Of a stretch of DNA of 64,000 nt, positions 49,101 to 61,100 are shown one piece after another. How positions within the stretch are numbered: position 1 is the stretch's first letter; every line of letters starts with the position of its first letter. The notes beneath the pieces were generated by a model. That model did no database searches. It was not told the origin of the DNA and saw only the letters and a list, made by a program, of their open reading frames with translations. Made by a program: the position numbers and the translations under genes. Source of the stretch: Edolisoma coerulescens (lineage: Eukaryota; Chordata; Aves; Passeriformes; Campephagidae); assembly GCA_013397115.1 (NCBI GenBank), contig VWZW01006289.1:1171586-1235585 (forward strand), in the 5' to 3' direction.

Positions 49101-52100
49101 AAAAAAAAAAAAAAGAATATATGAGCACTCAGTTATGTCCCCTTTTTAAGCTTTGAAGAAGTATAAGCTTTAGGCAATTCTGAGATCTATCATCACTAAG
49201 CGCTTCCCATACCTTGTAATGTCAGTACTTACCAAACCTAATTTAACAGCTGAAACTAGACACAACCCTCTTCACCCCAGGAAAAGCAGGCAAACTGTGG
49301 ATGACCATGAACTATTTCTCATATACCAAACTTGGGCCACAGTTCCTTCACAATCTTCCTCAGCAGGGAAAAATATGGAGAGAACAACCCACATGGATGA
49401 ACCATTTTTTGTCTGGTTGAAGTTTTACAGCTAATTGATTGAATCATTGACCAACTGACCAACCAGTTCTACTTACTACCAGGTGATCTCAAGGTTCAGC
49501 TTTACTGTGCCAAGGTCATTAATGTCTACTGCAACCACCTGAGGCCGAGCTGCAAACAGGTCTTTTGTCTCACAGGTTACACTTCCCACAAGGATATGAG
49601 TAGCAAGTCCTTTAACTTCTGTGACCTGTAAGAGACAAGAACAGGCTATTTAGGACCACAGAACGCATTGCAATCCTTAATCCCAAGATAATAGTTTTGA
49701 CTGTCTGGCCTGGCCCCGTTGCTAAAAGGCTTCTAAAATATGATTGATTGTTGCATTACTTACGGAAAAAATCTGGGGTTTGGTGGTGGTTTTGTTTTGG
49801 TTTTTTTTAAGAAATGCATAGTTGCATACGATCATGATTCTGTTTTATGTTTTTTATAGGTGTCAGAAAAGAACAACCATACTGGCTCAGACCAAGGGGC
49901 TGTCTAGTCTTGATCTTTTGCACTAACAATAATAAGCAGAGCCCAAGGGAAGCGTGAAAACAGGGAGAGCATAGAGTCTCTCAGCAGTTGACAAATTCCT
50001 GACTGGGAATCTCCTGATGTAACCTGCCTAATTCATAACTCCCAAGGGACCTCTCTTCCAGGTACTTCTCTCTTTTAACTCTGAAGCCATGTAATTGTTT
50101 GCACCAATGATGGCCTTTGGTGAGGACTTCCACAGATCTACTGTTGAGGAACCACCTCCGTATATGCTGTTACAGTAAGAGTAGAGCACTACTCATATTT
50201 AGAGATATATTTGCCTGGAAATTCAGAGCGACAGCTCTATATGCAGCTCCTACACAAACCAGCCTTTGGCTGTTTGCTTGACAGTCAGTTCTTGAACCTT
50301 TTATTGTGAAAGCGTTTGGACAGAGTCCAAAAAGGGAAGAGAATATACACATTAACCTTAATAATACTGGGATTCTTGTGTACTATAAAAAGGGGTTCTC
50401 TCCTAACTTTCCACCTTAAACCTGTGTGTTAGATTGAGGAGAGTGACTCACCCTGTGTCACAACTTGCCTTTCATTGAAAACCTACTGTCTCACGCCTTT
50501 GGGATTATTTTGGTTCTGGGTTTTGTAATCACCTGCATTTTTTTTCATAAAGTCTTTGCAGTGTCTAAGTGGGCCATTTCCCCTAAGACTTTTGAGACAT
50601 TCTTCTGTTTCAGCTGCCTAACCAGGGACATCTGGAATGGTTTTTAGCAGCACTTTCTGGACAGGGGTCAGAGAATGGGTATCTCTAGGTTGGAGGCTTG
50701 TTGGAAAGAAAGCATATGGACTTTCAGCCAGGAGATAATTGTGTTGGGAGGCCGGGAGCAATGAAGAGGTGGAACAGCAATAGGAAGACTCTGGTTTGGG
50801 AAGAAAATCTCTCCCAGAGCTCTCACAAACTAATTAGGCTTGTAGTATCTAAACTGGACAATACGACTGCACTTTAGTAGGTGTGTCAGAAATATTAATT
50901 GTGGCTTATTTCTAAAGAGTTTAATGATCTGCTTCTGTGTTTTTGCTGATGGTGCATGAGAAGGCAGGCTCTTGTCTCCTGCCTTGTTTGCAGGCAAAGG
51001 AGTCAGCATTCATACCTTAATGGAGATCAGTCCAACAATGAGAGGGAGGAAAACCATCTCCTCTCCGTCCCAGCTTTGCTTGCCATTCACTTCTATTTTG
51101 CCTTTCAGTTTCCATCGCTGGCGACCATAACGCATGAAAATCTAAAAGAGAAAAATCCTCTTATTTTCTTGAGAAGTCTGCTCTCACGATGCACAAATAT
51201 CAGAAACAGAACTGGGGAAAGGGTCTGAGAAAGGCTGGAAGAGTTAGTGGTGTAGGTGCTGCCCTTCCGCTTCCCATCGAGTCAGAAGGAAAAACCTACT
51301 GGAGGATCTCTATCTCTCGCTCTCCTAATTACTCCTTTTGGTAGTGTACCCCTCACCCAATCTTTTAACTTCATGCAACTGAATGACTCATAACAAAGCT
51401 GTGAGGCATTTAATTCCATTTACAGGGAAAGTGTCAGGGCAAGGGAGATTCGGGAGGGCAGGGTGAAAGCAGCCGTGGTCTTATCCTAACATCTACAATT
51501 TGCTGGATCTACTGCCTTCCCAGGCAGGTGAGCTTAGGGCCATTCCCCCATCAGAGACCTCCCCAGCTGCGAGGTTTTGGCTGTCTTATAATGGAAATGA
51601 ATGACATCCATAGTGCAGTAATCCAGTTTGACGCATCAAGAGCAGGAAGACCACCTTAGGCTGGCTGGGAGACACCTGCACCAACTAACTGACCCCACAG
51701 AGGAAGCAGGAGTGAGAGCAGCAAGAGTCATTCGTCACAGGGAATGAGAGTGGGAACAAATGAATCTATGGTCGAGGCAGCTAGGAAGTATTGGCTTGGG
51801 GATCCACTATCAATCCACTGCAAAATTCTTGCAGGGTTAGTTCTGTTCTGGTAGAGCTGGAGGCTTTTATTTTAATCCATCTCTAGTTAACACGCTCCTG
51901 ATGTTCTCTTCTGAAATATTGCAATGACCAGAGATCCTGATGCAGCCTCACAGCAGGTAACATCTGGGTCTCAAGAAATGGTTATTCAGTGTCTTTCTGC
52001 TGCTTTGCTCTATGATGAAGTAGAGCCTATGCATTCAGTAAAGGATGCTTGAAAGGATGTGTTCCATTTGCCCCACGTGCATGGGATGAGGCATATGCTT

Positions 52101-55100
52101 TTTTCCAGGGAAATTAGAAACTTCTGTCACAAGTTTTTTAAAAGCTAAAAAAAAAAAGAGCTCATGGTTCTTTGAATAGCCATCACCCAGTTCTCTGAAT
52201 GTAAAATCCAGCTCTTCCAACAGATGCCCTGACAAACGCAGACATACAGAGAACTGCAAGGTTTTTCAGAGCACATATGGGAAAAATAACAGCTGTTTAC
52301 TGAGGTGCTGATGTGAAAAGGTTTTATTCATCGTGATGCAAAAAGCAGCAGAGATCTGCCTTCCTTTTGATTCTTTTGCTATTAAATAAACAATAAACCC
52401 ACACAGACATACCTCGTATTGATCTCCCGGGCAGAGCCGAGCAAAGCCAGCCAGACCTGAGAAGGAAAGACACAGAGGGGCTGTGGGAGGGCCTGGGCTG
52501 CCAAGCACAGCTGAGCCCAGGGGTGGGGTGCAGTGGGGTGCCCAGGGCCACCACTGCCACACTTGGACAGAAGAGAGCAACAGCCTCCTGCAGCCCCCCA
52601 GCTGCTGTTGATATCCCCCCTCTTACTGCTGCCTGTGCACTCTCCAAAGCAAGACAGCCCCCCATCTTAATTTTCTGTTTTCTTCTTTATTTTTGTATAA
52701 AATCCATTGGGCTGTGGATTCTTGCACATGGAAGATTTATATCTTCCAGCTTTTTTCCGTACGTGAGCCTAAAGTTTCCTTTTATACAATAATTACAGAA
52801 AAAGGAGAAACAGCTTCCTGGCGTCACCTGGCTTCAGACACTCAGCTGAGAGCCCTTCCCATGGTGAGGTGTAGGCGAGCTGCTGCTCGCCGTGTAGTGC
52901 TGCTCAACGCCAACCCGCCCGAGCTCCACACTTTGACACAGATTCCTTTTTAGTGTATCTTCATAGGGACACAGCAAGCAACAGGGGCTCCTGCCTGGCA
53001 TTTTCATAACATGATCATTCTGTAAGAGCTGAATGTCTTCCAATAGTAAGTGCATCACAAAACGTGACTGACATCTGTAATACCAGATTAATGCCATTTT
53101 CCCCAGAGCAGGGAAAATGTAGCACAGCAAAGTACTTGTGATATATGTTTGGTTTTGGGGCTTTTTAAGGTAGGACATAAAAATGCTATTTTTATATCAG
53201 CACTGTGCATATGAAATGAAAGTTTCCTGAGGAACCATGCTGAAATCCAAGGGGAATTACCACTCCTCTCCTGGCCTGCTGACCTGCTTTTCTTTAGGAT
53301 TCAGCTGGTTGTTTTTCCCACAGAGGGAGCCTCTCCTTTCTCACAGATCCCTTCACTATGTAGCCATTGCACTTGTTTTGGTATAAAAACTTACTCAGCT
53401 TTGCCTGTGTGAGCCTAAATCTATGCCTCTAGTGTTGCAGTGCCCAAAGAAACCATCTTGAGGCCACATACAAAGCCTGTGGCAGAGAAAGGAATGCCAC
53501 AACAGAACATACAGGGGTATGTGTTAAAATCAAGGCAAGTATGAGGAACTCTAGTGCTGGCTGTATTTGCAGGGATGAATTAGTCCTGCTAGCTGTACTG
53601 TAGGAGCAACTCAATCCCTGCATGCAGTCATGGACTGTCCCAGTGATCTGCTTATCTGCCTCTTCCATTTCTTTGAGCAGAAAAGCGTTTTCTTTGCTCA
53701 TCTTAGTGTTTAGCAGAACGGAGAGGCCCTTGCACAGAGCTCATATTACCAATTCCTTTCTAATTTATTTACTATTTATAAATAATTTAAGATTACTAGC
53801 ACTCCACCACTGCTTCTCTCTCCCCAGGCATGCTTTTATAAGTGAATTTGATCTCTGCTGGGACACATCACCAAAAGCATGTGAGGAAAATAAAAGGTCC
53901 TTTCTTTGCCCAGTGGATGGGGTGGGAGGGTGAGGAAACACAGTTTAAAACTCCATATGGATGTCTAGGTCTGTGAGCAGTGACTGGCCCAGCCAGGCTG
54001 GTCAAGTCTTTTCAGCATTATGAAGAGGGGGCTTAGAGCTGACTTGACAACAGGGCATAAGTACTTTCACAGGAAACAAGTTCTTGGTGACTGAATGGCT
54101 TTTGGGGACTAAAAAAAATGGCAGGAACCAATGGCTCTATGGTACAATTTCAAACATCATGCCTTTGTAAAAGCAGACAGGAGAGGAGATTGCTCCTGGG
54201 GGTCAGCATCAGTAGTTAGGGGACAGGGTCATCACATGGCTGTGGTAAGGAGGCAGGGCCACCTGGAGCTCATGCAGCACGTGCAGCTCTGCTGGTGTGC
54301 AGGGCGCTGACTCCTGGACCGTGGTTGGTGGTGGTGGGCTCTGTGTCACAGAGCCACCGGTGTGTCAGGCCAGCATATTGTTCTTCCTTGAGTGAAACAT
54401 CTGGGCTTTTCACCTCCTGCTGTCCTGGGGCTTCAAACAGCTCTAAGGGCACTTTTCTGTACAGCATAACAGGACACGTAGATCCCATATAGGAATTTCC
54501 ACACTGGGTTTTTCCCTGGTAAATTTCAACTGATTAATCCTGACTGGTTATCTAAGCCTGCTGGCACATTTATAATCTTGATTTTGAAAAATGATTAGGC
54601 TTTTTTTTTTTCTTTAAATACCAGTCATAAAAGCACTGTGCAGCTCCCCTGCTTCCTGACAGCATTGTGTAGGTTGGCTTGCTTCCAGTGTAAGTGACAG
54701 AGGGCACAAAATAAAAATAACTTTCACTGGAATGGCTAGGAACAGATAAGCTTTAGGGAGAGGAATGCTTTGATTTTAAATTAGATCCTAAAGTTAGCTG
54801 GATATGCTGCAGTATAACTTTAGAGGGAAACTTGCTGTGTGATCTGCAAGCCTTTGTGCTAGAGCTGTTGCAAGCCTTAGCAATAGCAATGGCTGTATTG
54901 TCCTATAGGATTCCTATTCCTACGGAAAACTATCTAGATAGAAATCTCAGATGCCCTAATTAGAGCATACTTAATACGGCATTTCTCTTTGCTGTTTGCT
55001 AATTTGGGCTTCTTTACGTGATGCAAACTGTGTTCAGAAGCAGCTGCTGTTTGTGCTTTGTGCTCTGCTCCCACACGTGAGCACAGTACCTGCCTTCTCC

Positions 55101-58100
55101 AGAGCCCTTGAGTTCTGCCACAGGATTTGGCATCCAAAAGAGAAGGGGCCAGACCTCTTCAGCCCAGCCATTTGTGACACTGTGACACCTTCTGCAACGT
55201 GTCCTGCTGTCAGGAACCGTGCATTGCATTTACAGCAAGTAAAGAAATGCTCCAAGGGAGCCAGCAAATCCCTTTATACATTCTGTGACGTTGTTTCATT
55301 CAGCATGTCCACACTGTGGTTCTGCTGTGGGTTTCTGCACAGAAATATCTGGCTCAGTCTCTGTGTGTCCAACTAAAACCTGAGGGATGGAGCTAGGAGA
55401 ACTACAACAGCTGCTGCAATTGTTTTCTCTAATATGAGAGCACAGAGTAGCTATTTTAATTTAATCTAAGATTAATCCTAATCTTACGCAATGCAATCAT
55501 AGGAAACAACAGTGACAAGGCAGGCAGAATCAAAATCCTGTATGAGATGTGTGAGCTTTCAAAACTCCACCTGTTTAAATACTGTGCAATACTCCACACA
55601 GCAATACTGTGGATGTTTTAAATGGCAAGATTTCAAGTGAAGAATTAAGAGTTCATGAATATTTAGATGCTGATTTTGTTTTACAGAACTATTTTCATGC
55701 CAGTGGTTGAAGATCCAAAAAAGATATCCCCTCCCAATCTCTTCTTTAAGACATTGAGTCTTAAAGGGATAACAGCATTAGGAATACCTGATGATCCACT
55801 GAGGCTTCAGGTAAAACTGATGCCATTGTATTCAAACCCATAAATTCCCCTGTCATAAAGACAAGGAATAAAATGGAAAGGTGAGTGCCATCATGGACTT
55901 ATCTAGGAAAACTATCCCCAGCTTTTTGCTTTTTTTACATTTGGTCAAAAATAGTGTTAGTCACGATTAGCAAAGTAAAGGACTTAGAAACAGCTGATGT
56001 CAAATTAAGAAGGTATTTTGAATTTCAAGTACAGTTCCATGGAAATTCACATAATTTCCCAGTCATCTTCTCAAAGAATTACTGAAATAGAGGCAAAAAG
56101 TACAGCAGCCTTCAAAATTGAATTGCTTTGGCTGTTGGGAGGAGTCTTTGTGGGAGGTAATTAGTCTAGAAAACAAAAAGCAAAATTAAGGAAGTCTGTA
56201 AGCATTGATGTTCCCGTTTCTGTGTTCCTTTGCAGTGGGCAGGGGTGTAAGTTGGGGGTTTGAAGGCTCAGCAATGGATGTGGGGGGGCTGGGAAACCCT
56301 GCCTGTCACAAATACACGTCACACAGCACATCTTGATTCCCTCACCAATGCGTGCAGCCAACTGCTGCTGTTTCGGAGAAAGAAGGGGAAGGTGAAAAAG
56401 CAATTACCTTTCATCTTGATGCAAAACTCCCCCAATAGGTTTTCCAGCTCTGCTTCTATGGTACACATGTTCTGTGTTGGAAAAGAGAACAGTGAGGTCA
56501 GACAAACCCTCTTTGGCCTTTTTTTTTTTTTTTAAGGTCTGTTTGTAAGGATAGATTCTGTTATGCAAATGAAAGATATTTTGCAATAAAATCAGTCTCA
56601 GAGCCATCCTTCTTGTTTAGCTAGGTCTGGCCCTAAAAACGGCAGCTATGCCTGCTTTTGCTGACACTGGAACCCCGTGCTCCTCTGGCGCTGCGAGCAA
56701 ATCCTCCTGATGGCAAAAGGGAAGCTTTGGCCCTTGGAGCATAACCTGGTCACTGTTCCGGTCCTCTCCAGCCAGGACTGGTGCCAGCAGCAGCAGCTCT
56801 ATGCCAAAGTGGCTCCCACCATGATTTAATCTCTCAAGAAACATGGACTACATTAAGAAAAAAGACTGTTGGAGATGGGTATCAGACCCTCTTCAGTTCT
56901 TCCTCCATATTTTGGAAGGTTGCCACAGCTTGAGTGCCGGGATGTTTGCAACACTATTAGACTGTTGTTCATGATCTACTGCCTGTTTGATAAAATAGAT
57001 TTTGATCAGAGCAAGTACAACAGGTAGGATGCAGCACATGTCTGTATGCACATGGTTTCCAGTCAACCTGCCACCCCTAAATCTGCAGGCAGGAAGGAGG
57101 TAGTTGGAGTTTAAGTAGGTTTGGGGCAGGTTCATGCTTTTGCTCTTGTCCTGCAGTTCCTGGGTATAACCCTGCTCTCATAGAGTCTAAACTGTTATTT
57201 CAGGGAACTCTTTGAACCCACGTAACCTGTCTTTGTAAGTCACCAGGTATTCACCTGAATAAAAACAAATACTAATTTTTCTTTGCTGAGTTTGCTTTTA
57301 TTTCTTCTGTCTGGATGAAACTCTCCCTGAAAATAGTGACAAAGTTCCCATGGCTTTCGAACAGCGTGAGAGTGAAAAGAATGAACTGATGAGGATGTAC
57401 CTCTGTGTACTCCTTGTAGCTCCTGTTGATTTCGGTCAAACTCTCCCGAGCTGCTTTGCTGGCAGGAGACATTGCAAAAGCTTGCTTCATTTTGCTGGCA
57501 CCATCACAGAGACGTCTTTGGATACAATAGGCTTCGTAAAGCTCATCCACCTAGTGGGAACAAGGAAAGTGTACTGAAGAAAAACCCAGAAAACCCAGCA
57601 AAATAAAACCAACACAATGAAGTAATTTGCATTAAAAGAAAACTCAGCCAAACCATTATACCCAATGGAAGGGCTGAGGAAATGAAGCTGTGATACTGTT
57701 ACAGTCTATGGAAAAGAAACGCAAGATAAAAGTAACTTCCACTGTAAAAATCTCAATAGAGCAACAGTTGATGCCAGCAATTCACCTGCTTGCCCTGCAT
57801 GCCTCTAAGCATTGCTGCTCCTGTTCTCCATCGTAACAGTGAGGCAGGAATGCAGCCAGCTTCTCAAACATCTCGCTGTGGAAGAGCTCTTTAAAAGGCA
57901 ACTGCAATGCCCACACTGTCAAATGTGACTGGAAGCGGTAAATGGCACATTTAACAGGGTCAGCAGTGGCTTTGGGTTCCTAATGTCAGCCATGGATCAA
58001 GGCTGTTGCAATATTTCACTAACAGGCAGTATTGAAAGCCGGAAGTGATATTTTGAATTCTTACCATCCATCCTCCAGCAACCAGGAGTAACACTTGGAA

Positions 58101-61100
58101 TCAGCACAAGTAAAGGGCTTACAAACAGCTGACGTCAAATTTAAAGAGTATGATGAGCTTCAACCCCCCCAGGCATTTACATAATTCCCTAGTCAGCTTC
58201 TTACACTCCTTTGACATAACTTAGGCACCCAACATTTGTAAGTGCTCGCAAAACATAGTCACACACTGTTTGAAGTCTCACCTGGATCTAGCTTCAGAGG
58301 ACAATGGATTTACACGTCTCATGCTTTGGTTTCCCTTTTGCCTCTAATCCCTGCACTGAACATACACATTTACTCCATTCGAGTTGCTCATTAAGAGTCT
58401 GCAGTGGTAGAGGCTGATATATAGATATACATGAGTGTGTGTGTGTAGAGATATATATATATATGTACAAACACTATATATAGTGGTTTATATTTTTGTA
58501 AACTAAAGCTGCCAGATACAGAAGATGTGGGTTTTCTAACCTGACTATCAGGGTGAGAAGGACAGGAATGGGAGAAGCTGTCTCTTCTTTCTGCTTCTAA
58601 TGTCCCTGCTAAAACAGGATGATATTTGGGTTTTACCTAAATAACTTTTTCCATTGTTATCTCTGAAATCAAGAGATCACCCTGTGTCCCATGGGGCTCC
58701 TGCTTAGTAATGGATTTCCATGGCAGAATTTCTCTCTATGAAAGCCTCCAGCACCTTGGCTTCATCAGTCTATGACTTTGTGTTGCTGCATTAGAGATGA
58801 GCCTGATGTGACAATCCAGGCATGTTTCAAATCCCATTTTCAAAGCCTGCTTAACCTCTAACAAAAAGTGCTGTTGCTAATTTGTTTGGAACAGGACTCA
58901 TCTTCCTGATGGCTTCAAAGCCTTAGGTCAATTTTTACAAGGCTATCTTGGATACCTGGTGGCTGAAGCCTCTGACTTGAGGGCACCCCACCCAAAACAG
59001 GGAATGCTTTGCAAAGTGAAAGAGTTCAGCAAAAGGTAGTGAAGACACAGGTAACATTTTGCCATTCTGAAGTTACCAAAAAAAGCTTTCTGCACTCATA
59101 CTCACTCCTGTTTCTATTGCAAGCCAGCAAGCTAAAGACAGCTACTATAAATAGCTGTCACTTGGTATTTACTTCTGACATCAGAGCGGAACCTTGGTCT
59201 GGGATTGATATCTTGCTCCTGCCCTGTGAGTGTGGCTAGGACATGCTCATCTGCTCCCCAAGTATGTGGGATCTGCTCTTGTGCATCCCGTTTTCCTTGC
59301 TTTGCTTCCTTTATAGACCAGCAGCAGATAGAAGACAGAAGGCATCTCTGTGGCCCTAATTAAGTACTGCTGAAAAAGACCTCCTCTGTCATTGGAAACA
59401 AAGATGTTTCTCCACCTGCCCCAGCCTGTAGGCTCTATGGCCACACACTCGGCTCCTTTTGTCTCTGTTGCCGTGGGTTACGGAGAGTGAACTCATGTAC
59501 TCGGCAATGCTGAGTAACACTGACCAGCATTACCTCTTGTGTTTGGTGCTTTTCACTCTTATTATAAACCCAGAAACCATTAGCTCTGAGCAGGATCAGG
59601 TGGGAAGGATTTGAATGGAAATGTTCTTCAAGTACTAATTTTTGCCATTCATGTTGCCAGCAAGAGAGTAGGTGGCTTGGGGAACAAAATCTCAGTCTAT
59701 CGCCTTATGATCTGTATTTTTATTTTTGGCTCCAAGAGTAAGAGAAGACTGAAATTAAAAGGTTTGGAAAGATTGTCATCATTAGAGGACTTGAAGCTGT
59801 GCAAATGCTTTTCAAATGATTCTCAAAAGACATTTCATCTGTCAAAAATAATTCATTCCTTTGTCAGGCTCAAAAAAGCAACTAATCGCTAGCAGATATG
59901 TTTATAAGTAAGGGAATACATGCCATGGATTTTGTCCAGCTCTAAAACGTATTAGTGTAAATCACAAGTACCTCCACCGAATATTCTCACCAATGTAATT
60001 AAGTGGATGTGGGCCCCAAACCACACAGCAAAAGCATTAGCAGTGAAATCCAGGAATAAATCCAAACTAGCTGCTGTGTGTGCTAGAGATAACTCCTGAA
60101 TTAAATTGCTTTCAGATGCAACTCTCTTTCTACCTAAAGTCTGACAATAAGCATGCTGTGAGATAGATTTTCCCCAGCAAGCCTCCAACCCTATGTTCTC
60201 TCTGTACCTAAAAGCACGTGGGAGTGTCTTGGGGCACGGCTGGAGCTTGGGGTCTCAGTGGAAACCCTTTCTTTGGCTCCGACCACCAGCCTATCATGGA
60301 AAAAATAGCAAATCTGAGCGTGGCCTCCCCAGCACAAAGGGGGAGCACAAGGCCAAGGGTTTGTTTCCTCAATAATATAGGAACAGATGCAGAAGAAAGA
60401 TGATAGGAGAGCTCAGTACCTTGCTAATGTGGAACTCCAGCCTTCTCATGTATCTCTCGACCGCTTTGATTTGCTGAAAGAAAGGAAAAGGCAGAGGGTG
60501 AGACACCTTTAAATAAATCAGTAAGACACTGCCACACTAGCTCTGCTAGTCCACATGGATCAAAAATACACCTCCTTAAAACACACAGGATTTCCTTGAC
60601 CATGAATCTGGAATCAGTTGTCCTACCCTACTACTGTTAAGCTGCTGCTCACAATGGAGCTCCTTCACTTCTGTACCTAATATATATTTTTAAATAAAAA
60701 TGAGTTTTTATTTGATGGGATTTTTCTAGGTTTTTCTAAGTATTATAAAAAAATAAAAGAAAGCAGAACTTTTTTAGGTTAAAAACCAGTATTTTCAGTA
60801 CTTTGAAATCCAGTATTAATATTGATCAGGTTTTGCATTTCAAGATCCCTTCTCTTCCTTAGCAAGCTGGTTTTGAGAATAAACCCAAGCTTGGCATTTT
60901 GACTGAAAAAAAAATGTCAGACTTGTTCAGGAAATGTTTTTGAAAGCTTTGCTTTTCTTTCACCCAAATTTTCCCGCAGGGAAAATATTTTTTTCAATTT
61001 TTCCTTTTTCAGAACTGGCAGGAGCAGGAATGAACTGGGGCTTGACCTGGATCCCGCCCCAGCCCCCTGGTGTGCCCCTGTCAGCCCCCATCTGACTGGA

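Larger units (their letters stand above)
57551..60419. other. RIPOR2: RIPOR2 intron 5 (2.9 kb)
   Basis: The intron contains repeat member B and a GT/AT microsatellite. No other gene is seen; the 93-codon frame at 59611-59892 has no recognisable features. Confidence 0.45.
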
